DNA of 55,273 bases from Mesotaenium endlicherianum (Eukaryota > Streptophyta > Zygnematophyceae > Zygnematales > Mesotaeniaceae): assembly GCA_009602735.1 (NCBI GenBank), contig WELA01011897.1, positions 252,909-308,181 on the forward strand, written 5' to 3'. Shown piece by piece: positions 1-12,852 of the stretch (the stretch's first letter is position 1; each line of letters starts with the position of its first letter). The notes under the pieces were generated by a model, which searched no databases, had not been told where the DNA came from, and was given only the letters and a program-made list of their open reading frames with translations. The translations under genes and the position numbers were made by a program.

Positions 1-25
1 GGGGGGGGGGGTCAGTGTTACATAC

Positions 26-3000
26 GCAATGATGAGATCGCCGCGCTTGCAGAAGGCGGGGATGGTGCTGGAGGGCGTGGCCAGCCCGTAGCTGTACAGG
101 ATGCAGTCCCCCACCCCCATGTACTTTGCCAGCTTCTCCTCCAGGTCCATGTGCACGTCTGCACGCGAGAGAGCACGGCAGGAGGAGGGAGAGGAGGGCA
201 ACAACACGTGCTGTGTGAGGTTCAACGAATCTGCGGGAGGAGAGCAACGTCTGTACGAGGAGGACATGAGATTCTACATGAGGACATCTGTAACAAGAGG
301 AGGGCAAGAACATGTCCTGTGCGAGGTTAAGAGGTATCCGCGAAGGGGAGCAATATTGGTAGCATGAAGAGACTAGACAACCTGCAAGGGGTACAACACC
401 TGTTCAAGGAAGAGAACAGTACATGAGAGGGAACCAACATCGGAACTTGACTTCACATCCGCATGGGTGTGACAGATACTACATCCCTGTGAGAAGAAAC
501 GACGTCCGTATACAAAGGACGACACAAACATCAGACGAACCAACCACCGCCCTCCCCCGCCCCCTCAACATAACATGCACGCGTGCGCCCAAGCGCGCGC
601 AGAACAGCCCCAACAAGCACCAGTCGAGCTCCTGAGACGTGTTGTGTTGCCCAGAGCATGCTAAGGGCACCGTTGCTGATCAGCTTCTGCCAAAGAGAGC
701 AACGACGAGAAGCGGAGGGGGGAGAGGTTCTCGAACTGAGCTCGGCCCTTAACCCGGCAAAGCTAGGAATCGCTTAGAGCTCAGAAGCTCCTCCTCCTTA
801 GGCTGATCGAGCCCACCATGCACGACAGGCTCATGCAAAGCCCACAGAGGGCACGTGGAGAGCTCATTGAGCTCATCTTATGCCTATTGCCCTTCATCAG
901 CATCACCAGCCTCATCAAACGCATGGAGAGAGCTCCACAAGCTCCCTCCACCAAGCACATGACGCTCATGAAGCTCATGAAGCTCATAGAGCTCATCGAG
1001 AGCTCGCTCATCGCGCCCGACAAGCTCCCGGAGATCTCATCACGCTCGCATCTCCTCTCCAGCCTATCAGCCATACCGGGCACTTCAAGAAGCTCCCTGA
1101 GCTCACCAGGCTTGCAGAGCTGGCCTGGTCGAGCAAGCTCATCAAGTCATTTTAGGCCTATGAGCCACATGAGCCTCATAAGCCTCATCAAGCTCACAGT
1201 GCTAATCAAGTTCCCTAAGCCCACAAGGCTTGGGCACCCTGGCCACTACCTTGCCCCTCCGGAATTTGAGCCCATAAGCAGATAGCTCATGCTTTCTGAG
1301 GCTGGTTCTTCGGGCTTCCCTAGGATCTCGTTCAGATTGGAGCAGACGGGGTAGCAGAGGGTGAGAGGGAGGGGCCACGCAGGTATACCAACTGTGCCGT
1401 AGAAGCCCCGGGGGCCACACGAGCCGACTCCGTATTTAGACAACGATGCCGTCGCAGCTCCCTGCGACCTCGGACATAACCCCCTTCCGTTGTTCAATTG
1501 ACCTGCAGTCGACTAGCAGTTGACTTGCAGTTGACCTACACTTGACCTACAATAGACCTGTCCTTTTCCTCTTGCCCGCGCTTGCTCCCTTTGTTGAGGT
1601 CAAATGACGTCCTCAGAACTGTTCAGAAACAGTTCTCAGAACAACAGCTCACAGGAACATTTACAGCTGATGACACGAGATTACTCTCCATATCTTTGCT
1701 CACATACAAATTTGGTATTGAATGCTGCGGATGTATAAGAGTGTTGCGTGGTCTGACATGGTGAGAGTCACATGGGTGCTAAACTGCACTTGGATTCAGG
1801 CTGGAGTTACAGCCCGTTGCACCTGGTATTGAATGCAAGTGCGGCAGTGGTGCTCGCTGATTGATTCTAGCAACGCTGCTGGTGCTCAATACAGCATCAC
1901 AGTAGGACTCAGAGTTGGATGCAAGAGACACGCCAAAGCAGGGCAACGAGCGATAAGTGATTTCTGTATAATATTACTCTCGCGAGAAGCCAAAGCAGGA
2001 CTGTCTGCATGCACATTCAGTATGGCCTCAGCAACTCCTGCTATGAGGTTGATCACCCATTCCATTTGAGCTCATGTCCGCGCTGAGTAGTGTACGGGTA
2101 GAGAAATTCTGCAAAGAAGTTATGCACACTTCGCTTAAGTGCATCTAGTGCGGTGGCCAAAGGCAACAGCTCATGTGCTTAACATCTCATGACTGAAGCA
2201 ATCCATGGGCTTGGCAGCTCATGTGTTCAGCCACTCATGCGCATGTGGCGAGCAGGAGTATGCAACGTGGCAGCAGCAGCCTGAGGCACGGCCAGCTTAG
2301 ACGACACCCGCATGGCATGACCTCATCTTGGCATGACCAGTGCTTCGTGTGACCAAGCACAGGTGTCACTCTGGCATGGAGCAGGCGTGACACGTGACAC
2401 TGAGCAAGGCTGGGCCGGCTGTACCTCGATCCTGGGGTTCCCAAGGAAGCCCAGGAAGTTTGTGGACGTAAGATTGAGAACATCCTTCCCGTTGACAATT
2501 GTCCGCGGACCTGCAGCACTGCACCAGCACAGGACGAAGGTAGGCTCTCTTATATACTTTCTGCACAAGCAACCAATGCATTGACATCCTCACACCTTGC
2601 ACACTTAGCAAGGCCATATGGCGACACCGAGAGGGAGGCTCTCGTACTTTGATACGTAGAAAGCAGTGAGTAGATATACCATTTAAAGACTATGCAGAGC
2701 AACCTGGTAACAACATGAAAGAACAACCCACCCGGCATGATTCGTGGAACTTCCACACACTTTGTAGTGCACTTGCAGCTTCAAGCAGCAGGCTGATGCA
2801 TGACCATGGTGACATGTCACTGTGACGTCTCGAGAGAGTATATCAGCGGAAAGCCGCGTTCGATTGAACAAGCAGCAGCTCTAGCACGGTCCTACTACTC
2901 CCAGGACCCGATACCTCCCTCATAATCTCAGAGCATGTGCAGCACGCTCTCAGCAGATGCTAGCTGTCTTGCAAATGGAGCCAAAGGTAATGTTACCTTT

Positions 3001-3897
3001 CTAAGACCGGTGGCTTATGGTCACCATTTTCTTGATCCGCTTTTGGATGCAAGGGCTCGGGCTCCCACTCATCACAGAGCTGATCTATCTCCTGCACGAA
3101 AGTGAGATCCCACTAGGAGAGATTTGGTCCCATCTTTGGGCGGTTGTCAAGCATCCCAAGCCAAGTTTCTAAAATCTGACGACCTGAAGGGCCATCTACA
3201 CCTTGCAACATTTGAACTTCATACCTCATGCCTGTTGTACTCTCAATTCAATGACAAGCGTTATGCCCGTAAACCTGAGCACTACCACTATAGCAAACTC
3301 CTCTCAGGAAATCCAGTAAGAAGCCACAAGTCGGCTAAGTGTTTCCGTGACTGCTCTGTAACAGTTTTTTTATTATGTGCGCAGTCCAGCAGCCATATTT
3401 GTCACGACTTTATGTTTCCTCCATGTATGCAGTTTCAGCAGGAACCTTTAGAAGGGACCCACAATTATGTGGATGCCTCCAAGCATATGCAAGTTTAAAA
3501 CGTCTTGGGGGGCAAGTGGGGAAGTGGGGAAGATTGGACCCGAAGGTAAGGGCAGGGTCCCTGAGCGTATTTTACATCAGACCAGTCCTTAAAACTGAAA
3601 TAACTACTGACCTTTTCAGTGAGGGGTCTCTTCTCTGGTATGTAACTCTTTTGCAGAAGAAGGAAGGCGATTATAACCAGCAATAGAGCCTCCAACACAA
3701 GATGCCCTGCACACCAGATAATGCAAATTTGAGGAAAAGACTAGAGAAGGAGGGATGCCAGCATTCAGATATTGATAGCTCTTAGTCCCTAGTATGAACT
3801 TACCATCGACAACCAGGCCCCCTAGGATAGCTGCTTCTGTCAATGGCACCCTCAGATAGAATCTCAGAGTATCGGTAAGGTTTTCGAGGAATGACAT
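26..3897 (-). CDS. LCB1: serine palmitoyltransferase subunit 1 (LCB1), first six coding exons, 3' part off the window
   Basis: LCB1 is the non-catalytic partner of LCB2 in serine palmitoyltransferase, the ER enzyme that condenses serine with palmitoyl-CoA as the first step of sphingolipid synthesis. Six exons read on the minus strand: 3897-3804, 3706-3612, 3091-2997, 2518-2425, 1461-1389 and 158-26. All have GT donors and AG acceptors, and the phases join exactly to give 194 codons plus two bases. The ATG at 3897 begins MSFLENL. Exon 2 encodes one membrane helix ([14 protein letters not shown]) followed by QKSY...RPLTEK. Exon 3 has EIDQLCDEW, exon 4 [10 protein letters not shown], exon 5 [16 protein letters not shown] and exon 6 [15 protein letters not shown] and [10 protein letters not shown]. 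These align without gaps to plant LCB1 as I remember it. The donor GTATGT at 25-20 shows the gene continues leftward. The remaining roughly 290 codons of the usual 480 are not here. It is divergent from TMEM18. Confidence 0.95.
859..1205. repeat. AGCTCAT-type short tandem repeats in LCB1 intron 5
   Basis: The 1.23-kb intron between exons at 1461-1389 and 158-26 contains dozens of degenerate copies of GAGCTCAT and AAGCTCATGA, densest at 955-1020 and again at 1129-1205. Open frames over it are repeat artefacts rich in Leu/Ile/Ser. Confidence 0.7.
1503..1560. repeat. short tandem repeat, GCAGTTGACYT units
   Basis: About five degenerate 11-12 base units (GCAGTTGACTT, GCAGTTGACCT, CACTTGACCTA) follow one another inside LCB1 intron 4. 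A similar GCAGTTGACT array occurs at 43841-43868. Confidence 0.5.
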
Positions 3898-4953
3898 GGC
3901 GTAGCGTTACTCCAAAACTACCACCTTCTCAGAACATCATATGACAAAAGGGTCCTACATCAAGTCCAAGGGAATGCCTTATAATACCAAAATATAGCAC
4001 CCCATTACAAAGGCTGTCTATCAGCAATAAGTAGCTTGGTGTGTTCTGTGATGTTCAGAAGAGCGGAGCCCGTTTTACACACGAAACACGAAGTGCGCTA
4101 TGACTACACAGCTACTTCCATCGGCCTTCATTGCACTTTCATTTCCACTTGGCATTTAGAGGAAGGACAGAGTAGTTAAATATGACTCGTGGGTGTTTCT
4201 CATCTGCCTGACGGATTGATTGTACAGGAGTGTGGACTAAGCAACTTCCCGCTCGGGAACCTGTAGAGGCCCCATGGTCTGTTTCCATCTAGAGGACTCG
4301 AAACACAGGCAAGGTTGCTGGAAGGGTGCGACAAGACCATCGGACTATTCGTTGACTACTGTAGTTCGTCCACCATGGTCAAGTACGTCACTCGTGTGCC
4401 GGTCATGGTAATAGACTTGATAGAGGCCAGATAGAGGCGAATAATAGTTCACCACCAGAGTAATAGGTGTACGCTTGTCCTACTATTCATTAGATACAAG
4501 TGCATACAAATATCAGAAGTCACCGAGTGTAGGGTCAGCAGAAGGTTCTACACGCGTGACTTTTGATTGACCTTTTTAGAACTTTGCATTTTACTACAAT
4601 AGAAGCTTATTCGCAGCGTTGCTGCATGGGCTTTACCAACTGATTAGAACACTAACAGCTACTTCACGAGCCAATCAGTGTGCCCTTCAAGGTATGTCTC
4701 TTATATAATGCTTCGCATACAGTAAATACATCTGGAGCAGAGGTCCAAGTCAGCAGGCGAATGCACCAGAGTAATCTTCATTCTAGCGTAGTAAATCACT
4801 CTAGCATGGTTGCTGCTAGACATGGTATGTAAAATCGAGGGGGAGTAGCTTGAGGTCAAATAAAATCTCGTTCAAAAGTGTCTTATAGCGGCTGTCCCAA
4901 CCCCAGGTAAATCGAGCCATAAGATAAGCTTGCTTGGCTTAAATACTAAAAAC
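3898..4953. promoter_or_regulatory. intergenic region between divergent LCB1 and TMEM18 start codons
   Basis: This 1,056-base stretch separates two head-to-head start codons, so it must contain the promoters and 5' leaders of both genes. I see no protein-coding exon and no TATA box placed convincingly for either gene. The assignment rests on position only. Confidence 0.5.
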
Positions 4954-6478
4954 ATGGACGAGATAGCTCAATTGCTGGAGGGACTGTCCGACACACTCAG
5001 GACCAAATTCAAGGAGTTTTCGGAAGGGGGAAGTGCCACTGATGCCTTTTTCGCCTTCATCAATGCTGTTGACTGGACTGTGAGTACGCAAATGAATTTT
5101 TTGAACTTCTATTGAGTGACGCGACCTTCTCATTTCTGAAGGCACCTCAGGCCGTCTGGTGCATGACTATCTGAGGCACTATATAAGACTGTATTCTATG
5201 CATCTTTGTAGGACTGAGTCATCTCATGCTGGGCTGGTCTTCTTGGTGCCATCAGTCAGATGATCAGTGGTTGTACTCTTGTACCCCGTCAATGAGCTCC
5301 ATGCCTATGTAGACAAAGTCCGGAGCACTTTTAACAAGAAGCCCTTGAGTCTGTTAAATTCCAAACTTCATTCTTGCAGGAGCCTTGGCTCATCGGCCTG
5401 CTATCATCGCTTGCCCTCCTATTGCTCATTTCAATTTTCACTCGACAGCGAAGCAACCTTCAGATGACAATCTTTTGTCTTACACGTGAGTGCAACCTTA
5501 ACACTTTATTTTTCTGACAATGTTTCACTGGTCCTGCTTCTCTAGAAGACCATACGAGGTTGTCCACCTAGACGAGTTGTTTTAAGATAGTGTAGCTGCC
5601 AAAGGGACGATGGAAGTACGGTGGAATGATATTTAGACCCATACAAGGTTTAACCGTATTTCTCGCAGGATCCTGACTCCAGTTCACTCTGCGCGTGTAT
5701 TTTCTGCAAACTTATGTGATGTACTTTGTGTGTCCTTTGGCCTTGTGAGACTTGCTCTTGGACTAACAAGCAGCACTGAAGCTCTGGGAGGGACTGAAGC
5801 TCTGGGAGGGAATATTGCATAGCACTTTCAAGTACTCGGAGTTCTGCTTTCAGCTCTCACTGACACAGGCAATCAATTATTGCATGCAGTCTTCTCAATA
5901 TACTTGGCTGAACATATCAACGGAGCTGCTGCAAGGCATTGGAAGAGTTTCTCTCGGCATAATTACTTTGATCCACAGGGAATATTCATATCGGCAGTCT
6001 TTTCTGGCCCTCTGCTGATTATTTCCCTTGTTGTCCTCGTGAGTGACACCAAACCTGGCTCTTAACTTTTGCTCTCAGGGAGGGCTACTCTATAATAACG
6101 TGAATGCTTAGGCCTTGAGCATAGACAGTGAACATCTTGGTTGCAAGCTGCATCTATTTTTGTCTCTTCATACCTGCTGCATACTTGCTATGTATTTGCG
6201 AGCACTTTACAGGTTTATAATGAAGCTGCCATCAGTAAGGTAGAGCAAATGCATGTATTATTTGTCATGGGCAGTGTTGGTTAGTATGCACTCGTGCACT
6301 ACGTGGGAGTACTCATGCTGGTAGGATATAGGGCTGGCTAAACATAACAGAGACATAACTACGTGGACTTGGCATTTTTCAGATCAATACGTTGCGCAAC
6401 CTCGTGGAGCTTATGGTGAAATGGAAGCGAGCGGAGCTTAGACACAAGGCTCGTGCAGTTTCGAAGAAGAAGGAATGA
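4954..6478 (+). CDS. TMEM18: transmembrane protein 18 (TMEM18), complete four-exon gene
   Basis: TMEM18 is a small multi-pass protein of the inner nuclear membrane/ER in eukaryotes. Its exact role in plants is not settled. Four exons, 4954-5079, 5380-5485, 5890-6038 and 6383-6478, have GT donors (GTGAGT in all three) and AG acceptors, and splice to 477 bases: 158 residues plus TGA. The start ATG is in good context (A at -3, G at +4). Exon 1 ends AFINAVDWT and exon 2 begins EPWLIGLL, followed by a hydrophobic helix. Exon 3 has IYLAEHING, NYFDPQGIFIS and a second hydrophobic stretch (GPLLIISLVVL). Exon 4 has the basic tail KWKRAELRHKAR...KKKE. Length and every landmark match plant TMEM18 (about 160 residues). 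No key element is missing, so this is probably functional. Confidence 0.95.
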
Positions 6479-9400
6479 CCAAATGACAAGGGTTCTTCCA
6501 GGTGTTGAGGCTTTCATGTCAAAGATGAAGTCGACGTAAAGTAGCAAAATTTGTACATTTAAATGATAGATATTGTAGTGTGACCTTTTAAGTGATGACC
6601 ACTGGCATGAGATGGTTTGATATGATAGCATTGCGTGCTCCTCCGATGGCTGCACTATAGCTTCCATGCTCTAGTCATATATGTGTTCGTAACCATTCCA
6701 ATTTGCATCCGACTATCAGCAATGCGCAATGCAAATCTTCTTGTGCAACATCAATGCTACAACCCAAGAGAGTAAAGGGGTTGTCAACGCCGCACGCCGC
6801 AAAACTTTCATGATAAAGGTTCCAGATTTGAGAGATGACTGGAAGAAGCAATACTTTTGAGACAAATTTGGCAGATGCCATGCCAATCATCGCATTCAAG
6901 TTTCGTACTATTATTCGTTGTGACAAAGGTTATAGGCCACCTCCATCATTTTCATTTAATTGCGACACAATTTTTGGGAAATTTTCTTTACCTCAGTCGT
7001 TGTCACGTCACTTCACCAACTCCCTCATGTGCATAGCTGTTCAAAGACGCCCTCGCACACGAAGTTGCTATTGACATCCACGAGAATTTCAAGGGTGCTT
7101 GAAATCTTAATTGACCATAATTCGAATTTAAGTGTGTGTTGGTCATTGAGAGATGCAAACAAGCGAATTCATAGAGATGGTTATTGCCATCCACTTTGTG
7201 CAATGAAGCTTCCATGAAATGTTGAATGCAAGTATTTGGGGGTTTTTGAGGACATTGATCACTATAGAGTAGGTGGCGCAATAAGGTTAGCTTGAAGCTT
7301 CATTGTCATTCACTCACAGTGAGTTTGTGCAAAGTTGCGATGGAACCGTTTTTTAGTGCTTCTCATCAACTATGCAGTAAATAGACAACATAATCCTTGT
7401 GGCCTACATGGTGAAAGTGTGCAAGTCACAAAACGTTTCGAAGCGATGGACTCAAAAATCTAAGGAAACTGATCGCAAGTCAACCTTGGTGGGCTACAAC
7501 TTGGACCCACTTTGCGTTGTACACATCCAAATCCCACATAGGACGAAGTTTCAGAGATTCTTTAGTATAAACACTCACATATATGTGCACTTCAACAGTT
7601 AACTAAGACAGCAAGCTTTTTAAATCGCTCAAGAAGTCTAGGACTGCTGGCGACCTTTTTAGTTCTCGAAAATTGCCGACAATCTCCAACATTCGGGATT
7701 GTGAGATTGCTAAGAATCAATTTTGCTTATTAACTGTTCGTCCAGGATGTCAAAAGCATCCAATTTGAAATGATTGAGTCGCCTGAACGATTTAGAGCCA
7801 TTTAGAAACCACTACATATGCTACATATGCTTGCAATTTATGGTCCACCAGTAGTATAGTTCATACTTTCGTCGTGTGGAGAAGCTTCAACTTCTGCGAC
7901 ACGGAGGGATTTATCCACTCCCAAACGTCATGGAAGATAAAAATTGTCGAGTTGACCTTGTTTATTGTTGCTCTTGTCATGGGGTGAAAGCTCCCTCCAT
8001 AATTTTGACGTTCTTTGCGACACTTTTTTGGTTGCGCCACGAAATCAAACTTTTTGACTTTTGAAGCTCACTTTAGGCCTAAGGGTTGCAAAACAAATCA
8101 ACCAACAGGAACCTTTGCGCACGACTTCCACTTCGTGCAAGAGCAATCAATAATTTTGAAAAGTCGCAGCCACTTAGCACCCGATGGGTCTTGTTAGGTA
8201 AAACAATGGCAACCAATGTCACTTGAAGAGATAAGCTTATCAGGGCTCCTTGGTGACCACATTCACGTGTCCCTTCAATAAATTGTTTGGCATACAACTT
8301 AAATTTGGAGATTTCATTGGTCCGTCATGACATATGCGTGTGGTTTACAAAAGTTGCATTCCTTTGGGACGTAACAAATGTCAAAAGTGCTCAAAAGCTG
8401 TCAAAGATCTTATGCTCTTTGACGACAAGTGTTCAAACATTTTGATTCTTTGAAGCAATCAGGTTCAAGCACAAAAACAACAGTTACCATAAGTTAGATT
8501 ATATATTGTCATTTTTTTTTGTTTTTTTTTGTGAGTAGTCGCTTAATTTGAACCTTGAGACTGCACTTGCCGTTTCCTCAACTACATATATTCACGATTT
8601 GTCTCCCACACTCGCTTCCAAGGGATATTTGACACCTTGACGGTCAAATTATTGATTGCTATGTGAAATTCATAGACCCAAGTTTTTATTTGGATTTTTC
8701 ATTTGAGGGTTGATTCCAATGCGCTTCCTACACAATTGCTAGTGATGGGGTGGAATCGTCGCGCAATTTCAACCGCACCGGTGGACATGTGTCATAGTTT
8801 GGACTTAGTGGGTGCAACCCTCTTATGCACAAGGAATCTTGGGTACCCAAATACAGCGATTGTTTTCAACATAGTATACTTCCATTGAGTTCTATACCAT
8901 CATCGTGTTGTGATTGAGGTTAAGATCTTGAGGGTGTTATTAATGCAACTTGGTGGGACTACATTTGAGAACCTCAACTCTAAGACAAAAATTAGTTTGG
9001 GAGAAAATGGAAGGCATAAGACGTGCTATTTAAAGAGGAAATATGAAGGACTCTATATCATTGACAACGTTTTGTAACCAACTACTTATGGGCTTAACTC
9101 AAACAACGTGTGTTGGAAGCTATTAGGAAACTTCTTGTTGTGTTTTTGAACTCGTTTTAGTTGCATTGTCCTTAACCAAAGTTGCACCTTATATTTTTCC
9201 TTAGGATGTCGTTGATCAATTTACGCCACTTCATAGGCGTATGTTTGCCAAAATCCTCTTTCGAAATATTGACCATCTTCTTTGAAATGCAAAAGCAGAG
9301 AGCGTGAGGATGAGTATGCAGATGATGACGAAGAGATGCTTGGTCAAACACCGCCGTTATTGCCTGAACGCTGGTAGAATCACGAAAATTATATGTTTGC

Positions 9401-9826
9401 CCCACCTATGTCGTGCCTAATCATGTCGGAACCACAGGCACGCGTGATGATCGCCAACACATATGCCATTGACCTGGTCGACTTGTCGGTGGTCCTCTGC
9501 ACGTGGTCGTCAACCTGGTCGATCACCACGACCAACTTCCGCGTATGTGTTGATGGCAGGTTGCACTCGGTTCAACAGTGCTGGTCATTTTAAATTGGCA
9601 CAAACCAATTTCTACGTTAGAGTCCTTCAGTGTTTCCAACACTGAGTCCTCTTGTAGTCCTTTTTTTAAAGACAAACAATTTGCAAAAAGGTTCCTATTG
9701 CTCAAATCTCCTTACATAGGAAAAATTCATCCTTAGTAGGCCGTGTTGAAGAGTTTGTAGTTAATAATAACTTGTAGGATACAGAAGTCGCGTTGAAGCA
9801 ATTAAACAAGAAAGTATCAAAGTTCA
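6479..9826. other. intergenic, no gene recognised
   Basis: This is AT-rich sequence with only short open frames on either strand, none resembling a known domain. It includes the TMEM18 3' untranslated region at its left end and a T-rich run near 8513-8530. Old decayed repeats are likely but I cannot name them. Confidence 0.5.
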
Positions 9827-11086
9827 TGTAATGAATCGGTTCATTATTTATTTATTTAATTGCATATATAAATATAACACTAAATAAGTATTATGTCTAT
9901 ATACTTACATGTGCGAGTTCATCTAAATGAATGTATGTCGATGTAATGCGAGTTTACTTACTTTGTCAAAAAGGTCAGCGCGATGACTTTTGTACCATAG
10001 TGTAGTTTGCTGACTTCGTTGAAAAGGTCAGCAGGATGACTTTTGTATCATAGTGTAGTTTGCTGAGATTTATATATCAGTTATATATAGGATATAATAT
10101 CAGTAGGTTGACATATAGTAAGCTCGCTTGATATTAGTCAATATACTTAGCTTCAGTACGCTGAGGATAGACATATTCATTTAGATTGTTATTTGTAGAT
10201 TGGCACATGTGACCGTAGTATACTGAAAGTCGGGAGGTCGACTGAGATTCGGTAAACCGATGTCCTACCAGTGTGGTTAACTCCTGGGTAGGCGGAGCCG
10301 TCGTCGGTCAACTGAACAATTAGGACTTCAGTCAACCGACCAATTAATATGGTCGTTATACCTAGATCCGTGGGTCCCAACTGAACGGGTTTCCCACGAA
10401 ACGGCGCACCTTGCGCCGTGGTCAACCAGGTGGTCACTAGGTACATAGCAGGCTGGGATCTCGTGGTCCCTCATTCTGGACAGTAGGCTTTACAGTCGGA
10501 TTTCTACTTGCAAGTCATGTGTGCACTTTTGGGTTCGTTCTAATGACCAGCCTTCACGGAAATTGACATGGCTGCTTCGTCTGCGCTCCAAATGGGACCA
10601 ACTAGGACTTTTCGAAAAGGTCTCAGCAAGATGCATCCGTTGCCGTTAAGTTTGCTCAGTTTGAAGTAGTATTAGCAGAGTTATGCTCTCTGACATTTTG
10701 GGGTCACACAGCAGACAGATTCCATGGTTTTGCACCTAAGTCAGTGGGATGTGTTTTAGCTACATAATGGTCACCTGAATGAGAGCGCCTTTGCTATTGA
10801 GTCCCCTGATGTTGTGCATGTGCTATACATGCTTGCATGCTTGGTAGGCAAGAGGCCATGAGTTTCTAAAGGAGAAGCTCAAGTCCTCAAGCTCGCCTCT
10901 TACTTGTGCCTCGTGTTAGTGTGCAACTATGGCACACTACGGTAAATGACTCAAGGGGTGTAGATGAGTACATGGAATTCATTATAAGGGCGAAGATCGC
11001 TCCCTGATTTCACACGCTTCCACCTATCTCTGATCTTATATATTTAAATGAAATATATTAATCTTGAATAAGCAAAATTCATTTCA
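9827..11086 (+). repeat. long terminal repeat of an old chromovirus, plus orientation
   Basis: It begins TGTAATGAATC and ends AAATTCATTTCA, the reverse complements of the end and start of the minus-strand LTRs at 20723, 28841 and 33060. The segment around 10240-10330 (GGTTAACTCCTGGGTAGGCGG) also matches those LTRs. At 1,260 bp it is longer than its 718-bp relatives. A PBS follows directly. No second copy or intact gag/pol was found nearby, so it is a 5' LTR of a decayed element or a non-autonomous relative. Confidence 0.7.
9963..10066. repeat. two-copy 53-bp tandem repeat inside the LTR
   Basis: The unit AAGGTCAGC(G/A)GATGACTTTTGTA...TAGTGTAGTTTGCTGA occurs twice, 53 bases apart, with only a few substitutions. 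Such duplications in LTRs often lie in the U3 promoter/enhancer part; that role here is inference. Confidence 0.65.
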
Positions 11087-11087
11087 G

Positions 11088-11099
11088 TGGTATCGGAGC
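11088..11099 (+). other. primer-binding site (initiator-Met tRNA)
   Basis: TGGTATCGGAGC lies one base after the LTR end at 11086. It differs at one position from the common plant PBS TGGTATCAGAGC. Confidence 0.7.
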
Positions 11100-12101
11100 T
11101 AAGTCCTTCCTTGAATGTCCGTGCTCGTCTTTTTTGTCTCATGAGGTAAGTGTGTGAGGCTTACTTATGTGGTATGATGAGTCTAGGTGGAGCTTGGGAA
11201 GTGTATGACTGCAGAGCATTGCACATCCTGTCCAGGATCCTTCCACTTGCTCACCTAGTGTGTCTCTTGGCTCAGTGTACTATGCAACATACTAACTTGA
11301 CTTTCCTAGCCTCTTGTGTACAGTTACACGCAACAAGAAGCCTGAAGTGGAGGCTTGATGGAAGAGGTGTCTGCAAGCATCAAGGGCAGTCTCAAGGGAG
11401 TTGCATCATAGCAAGCTGGATATGACTCATTTACCTCACTTGATCATAGTCGTTGTGTGTTGTTATATGCAATCCACGGCTAGTATAGAGAGGGGTGTGC
11501 ACTCCAGCGGTGCTAGAGGACTTATTGGTCTGTTGTGCTATCCCTTCGGGTTTAAGCTTGTTGCTTTGCAAGAGACGTACCTCTCTCATTATTTGTGTGG
11601 CAGTTCGATTGAGGGAGCTTGAGTATGGCTGCATGTGTTGAGACATTGAGACAGTACGTGCACACATGATTTACTAACTTAAGTTTCTAAATATGGATTA
11701 ACAACCGGTTCTCCTCGCCACGGTCCAAGAGCACTACGTCGTCCACAAGCTTCAGTTAGCTGCAACTTCTGTGTGAAGAGGCTTCGGCAGCAACAATGGC
11801 ATCCTACAGCTACCCCCTACTCCCAACCGTGGCTGTGACATTGTGTGCTTCTCTCGTTTGTCACATTGATTTGTGCTCGGAGGGTTTAGGGTATGTGCCT
11901 TGTGCTTGAATGCTATGTATTAAACGGTGCTTTGTGGTACTTGATGGGATCGTAGGAGCTTGGGTTTAAGCTTAAGACGGGTTTAGTCGGTGTGCTGAGG
12001 TTTATGGATGCGGGTCTTATGTGATTGCTGACTTAAGTTAAGTTAGCCTGCTGGAATATTTGACCTAATGTGCTTAAAGGGATTAAGGGATTGGATTTAT
12101 G
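11100..12101. other. remains of the interior of the old element; no gene recognised
   Basis: This stretch sits between the PBS at 11088 and the insertion point of element A. Short frames only, no gag or pol motif. It may be non-coding interior of the element whose LTR is at 9827-11086, possibly continuing at 18263. Confidence 0.4.
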
Positions 12102-12106
12102 GACGC
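12102..12106. repeat. target-site duplication GACGC, left of element A
   Basis: GACGC directly precedes the TG that opens the left LTR and is repeated at 18258-18262 after the CA that closes the right LTR. This is the 5-bp duplication expected of a Ty3/gypsy integration. Confidence 0.85.
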
Positions 12107-12850
12107 TGTAAGGTCATAGGTTTATAAAGTGCATTTTTGAGTTTCATGGGAGTATGTTCTGATTGTATAGTAGTATAGAGTGCATTTTTGTGGTCATTTT
12201 GGTATAAAGTTCATTGAATTTGGTCAAGTATTGAGAGAGTTATGGATTTCCGAAGTTTAATTAGTTTTGAGGTCGGTTGACGACTGTCCTTAATTCGCGG
12301 TTAGCGCGACCGTCGGATTGACCAACAGCGTCGAGCGATCTGGCCCGTTAGAATGAACTCGAACCTTCACGTAAGTTCGGCTGACGCGGAGTGCCGACTA
12401 GGTCGATTTACCTAGAAATTTCGGTTTAGCCTAGCGCGTCTAAGATAGAATATTCTAGTAATGTCGATGCATGGATGTGGATGTCAATTCGGCCCGACAC
12501 GTCAGATTAGACTGATCTGGCTTACTCACGAATATTCTGGAAGGGACGATTTGACGAACACTTAGGAAAATCCGTAGCTTCCTCCTAGAGGGGAGCACTT
12601 AGGCAGAAAATTATAAATAGGCATAACTTCTTTGTTTCTTATCAGTTTTCACTTCTGTAAATTTCTACGGGTTTGTAATGACGAGGCCTTTCATCCTACA
12701 TCATTTGTGAGCAGTTTCTTGCCACTCAAAATGTCAAGTAATCTTCCTAAGCTTTTTTAGCAATATGCCGCTGCACTCTTGAGTATGATTGCAACTAGGT
12801 TTGTTCCTCGTGAGTCACTACGCTTCCACTAGGGCACTCTGCCCCTTTCA
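12107..12850 (+). repeat. 5' LTR of element A
   Basis: 744 bp, TGTAAGG...CCTTTCA. It is repeated at 17511-18257. It contains a TATA box (TATAAATAG at 12612-12620) about 240 bases before its end. Confidence 0.9.
12612..12620 (+). promoter_or_regulatory. LTR TATA box
   Basis: TATAAATAG in the 5' LTR, conserved at 18019-18027 in the 3' LTR. The position within the LTR fits the promoter of the genomic RNA. Confidence 0.6.
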
Positions 12851-12852
12851 TC

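Noticed and set aside
818-1285. 155-codon plus frame and its minus counterpart
   Set aside because: Made of AGCTCAT repeats inside an LCB1 intron.
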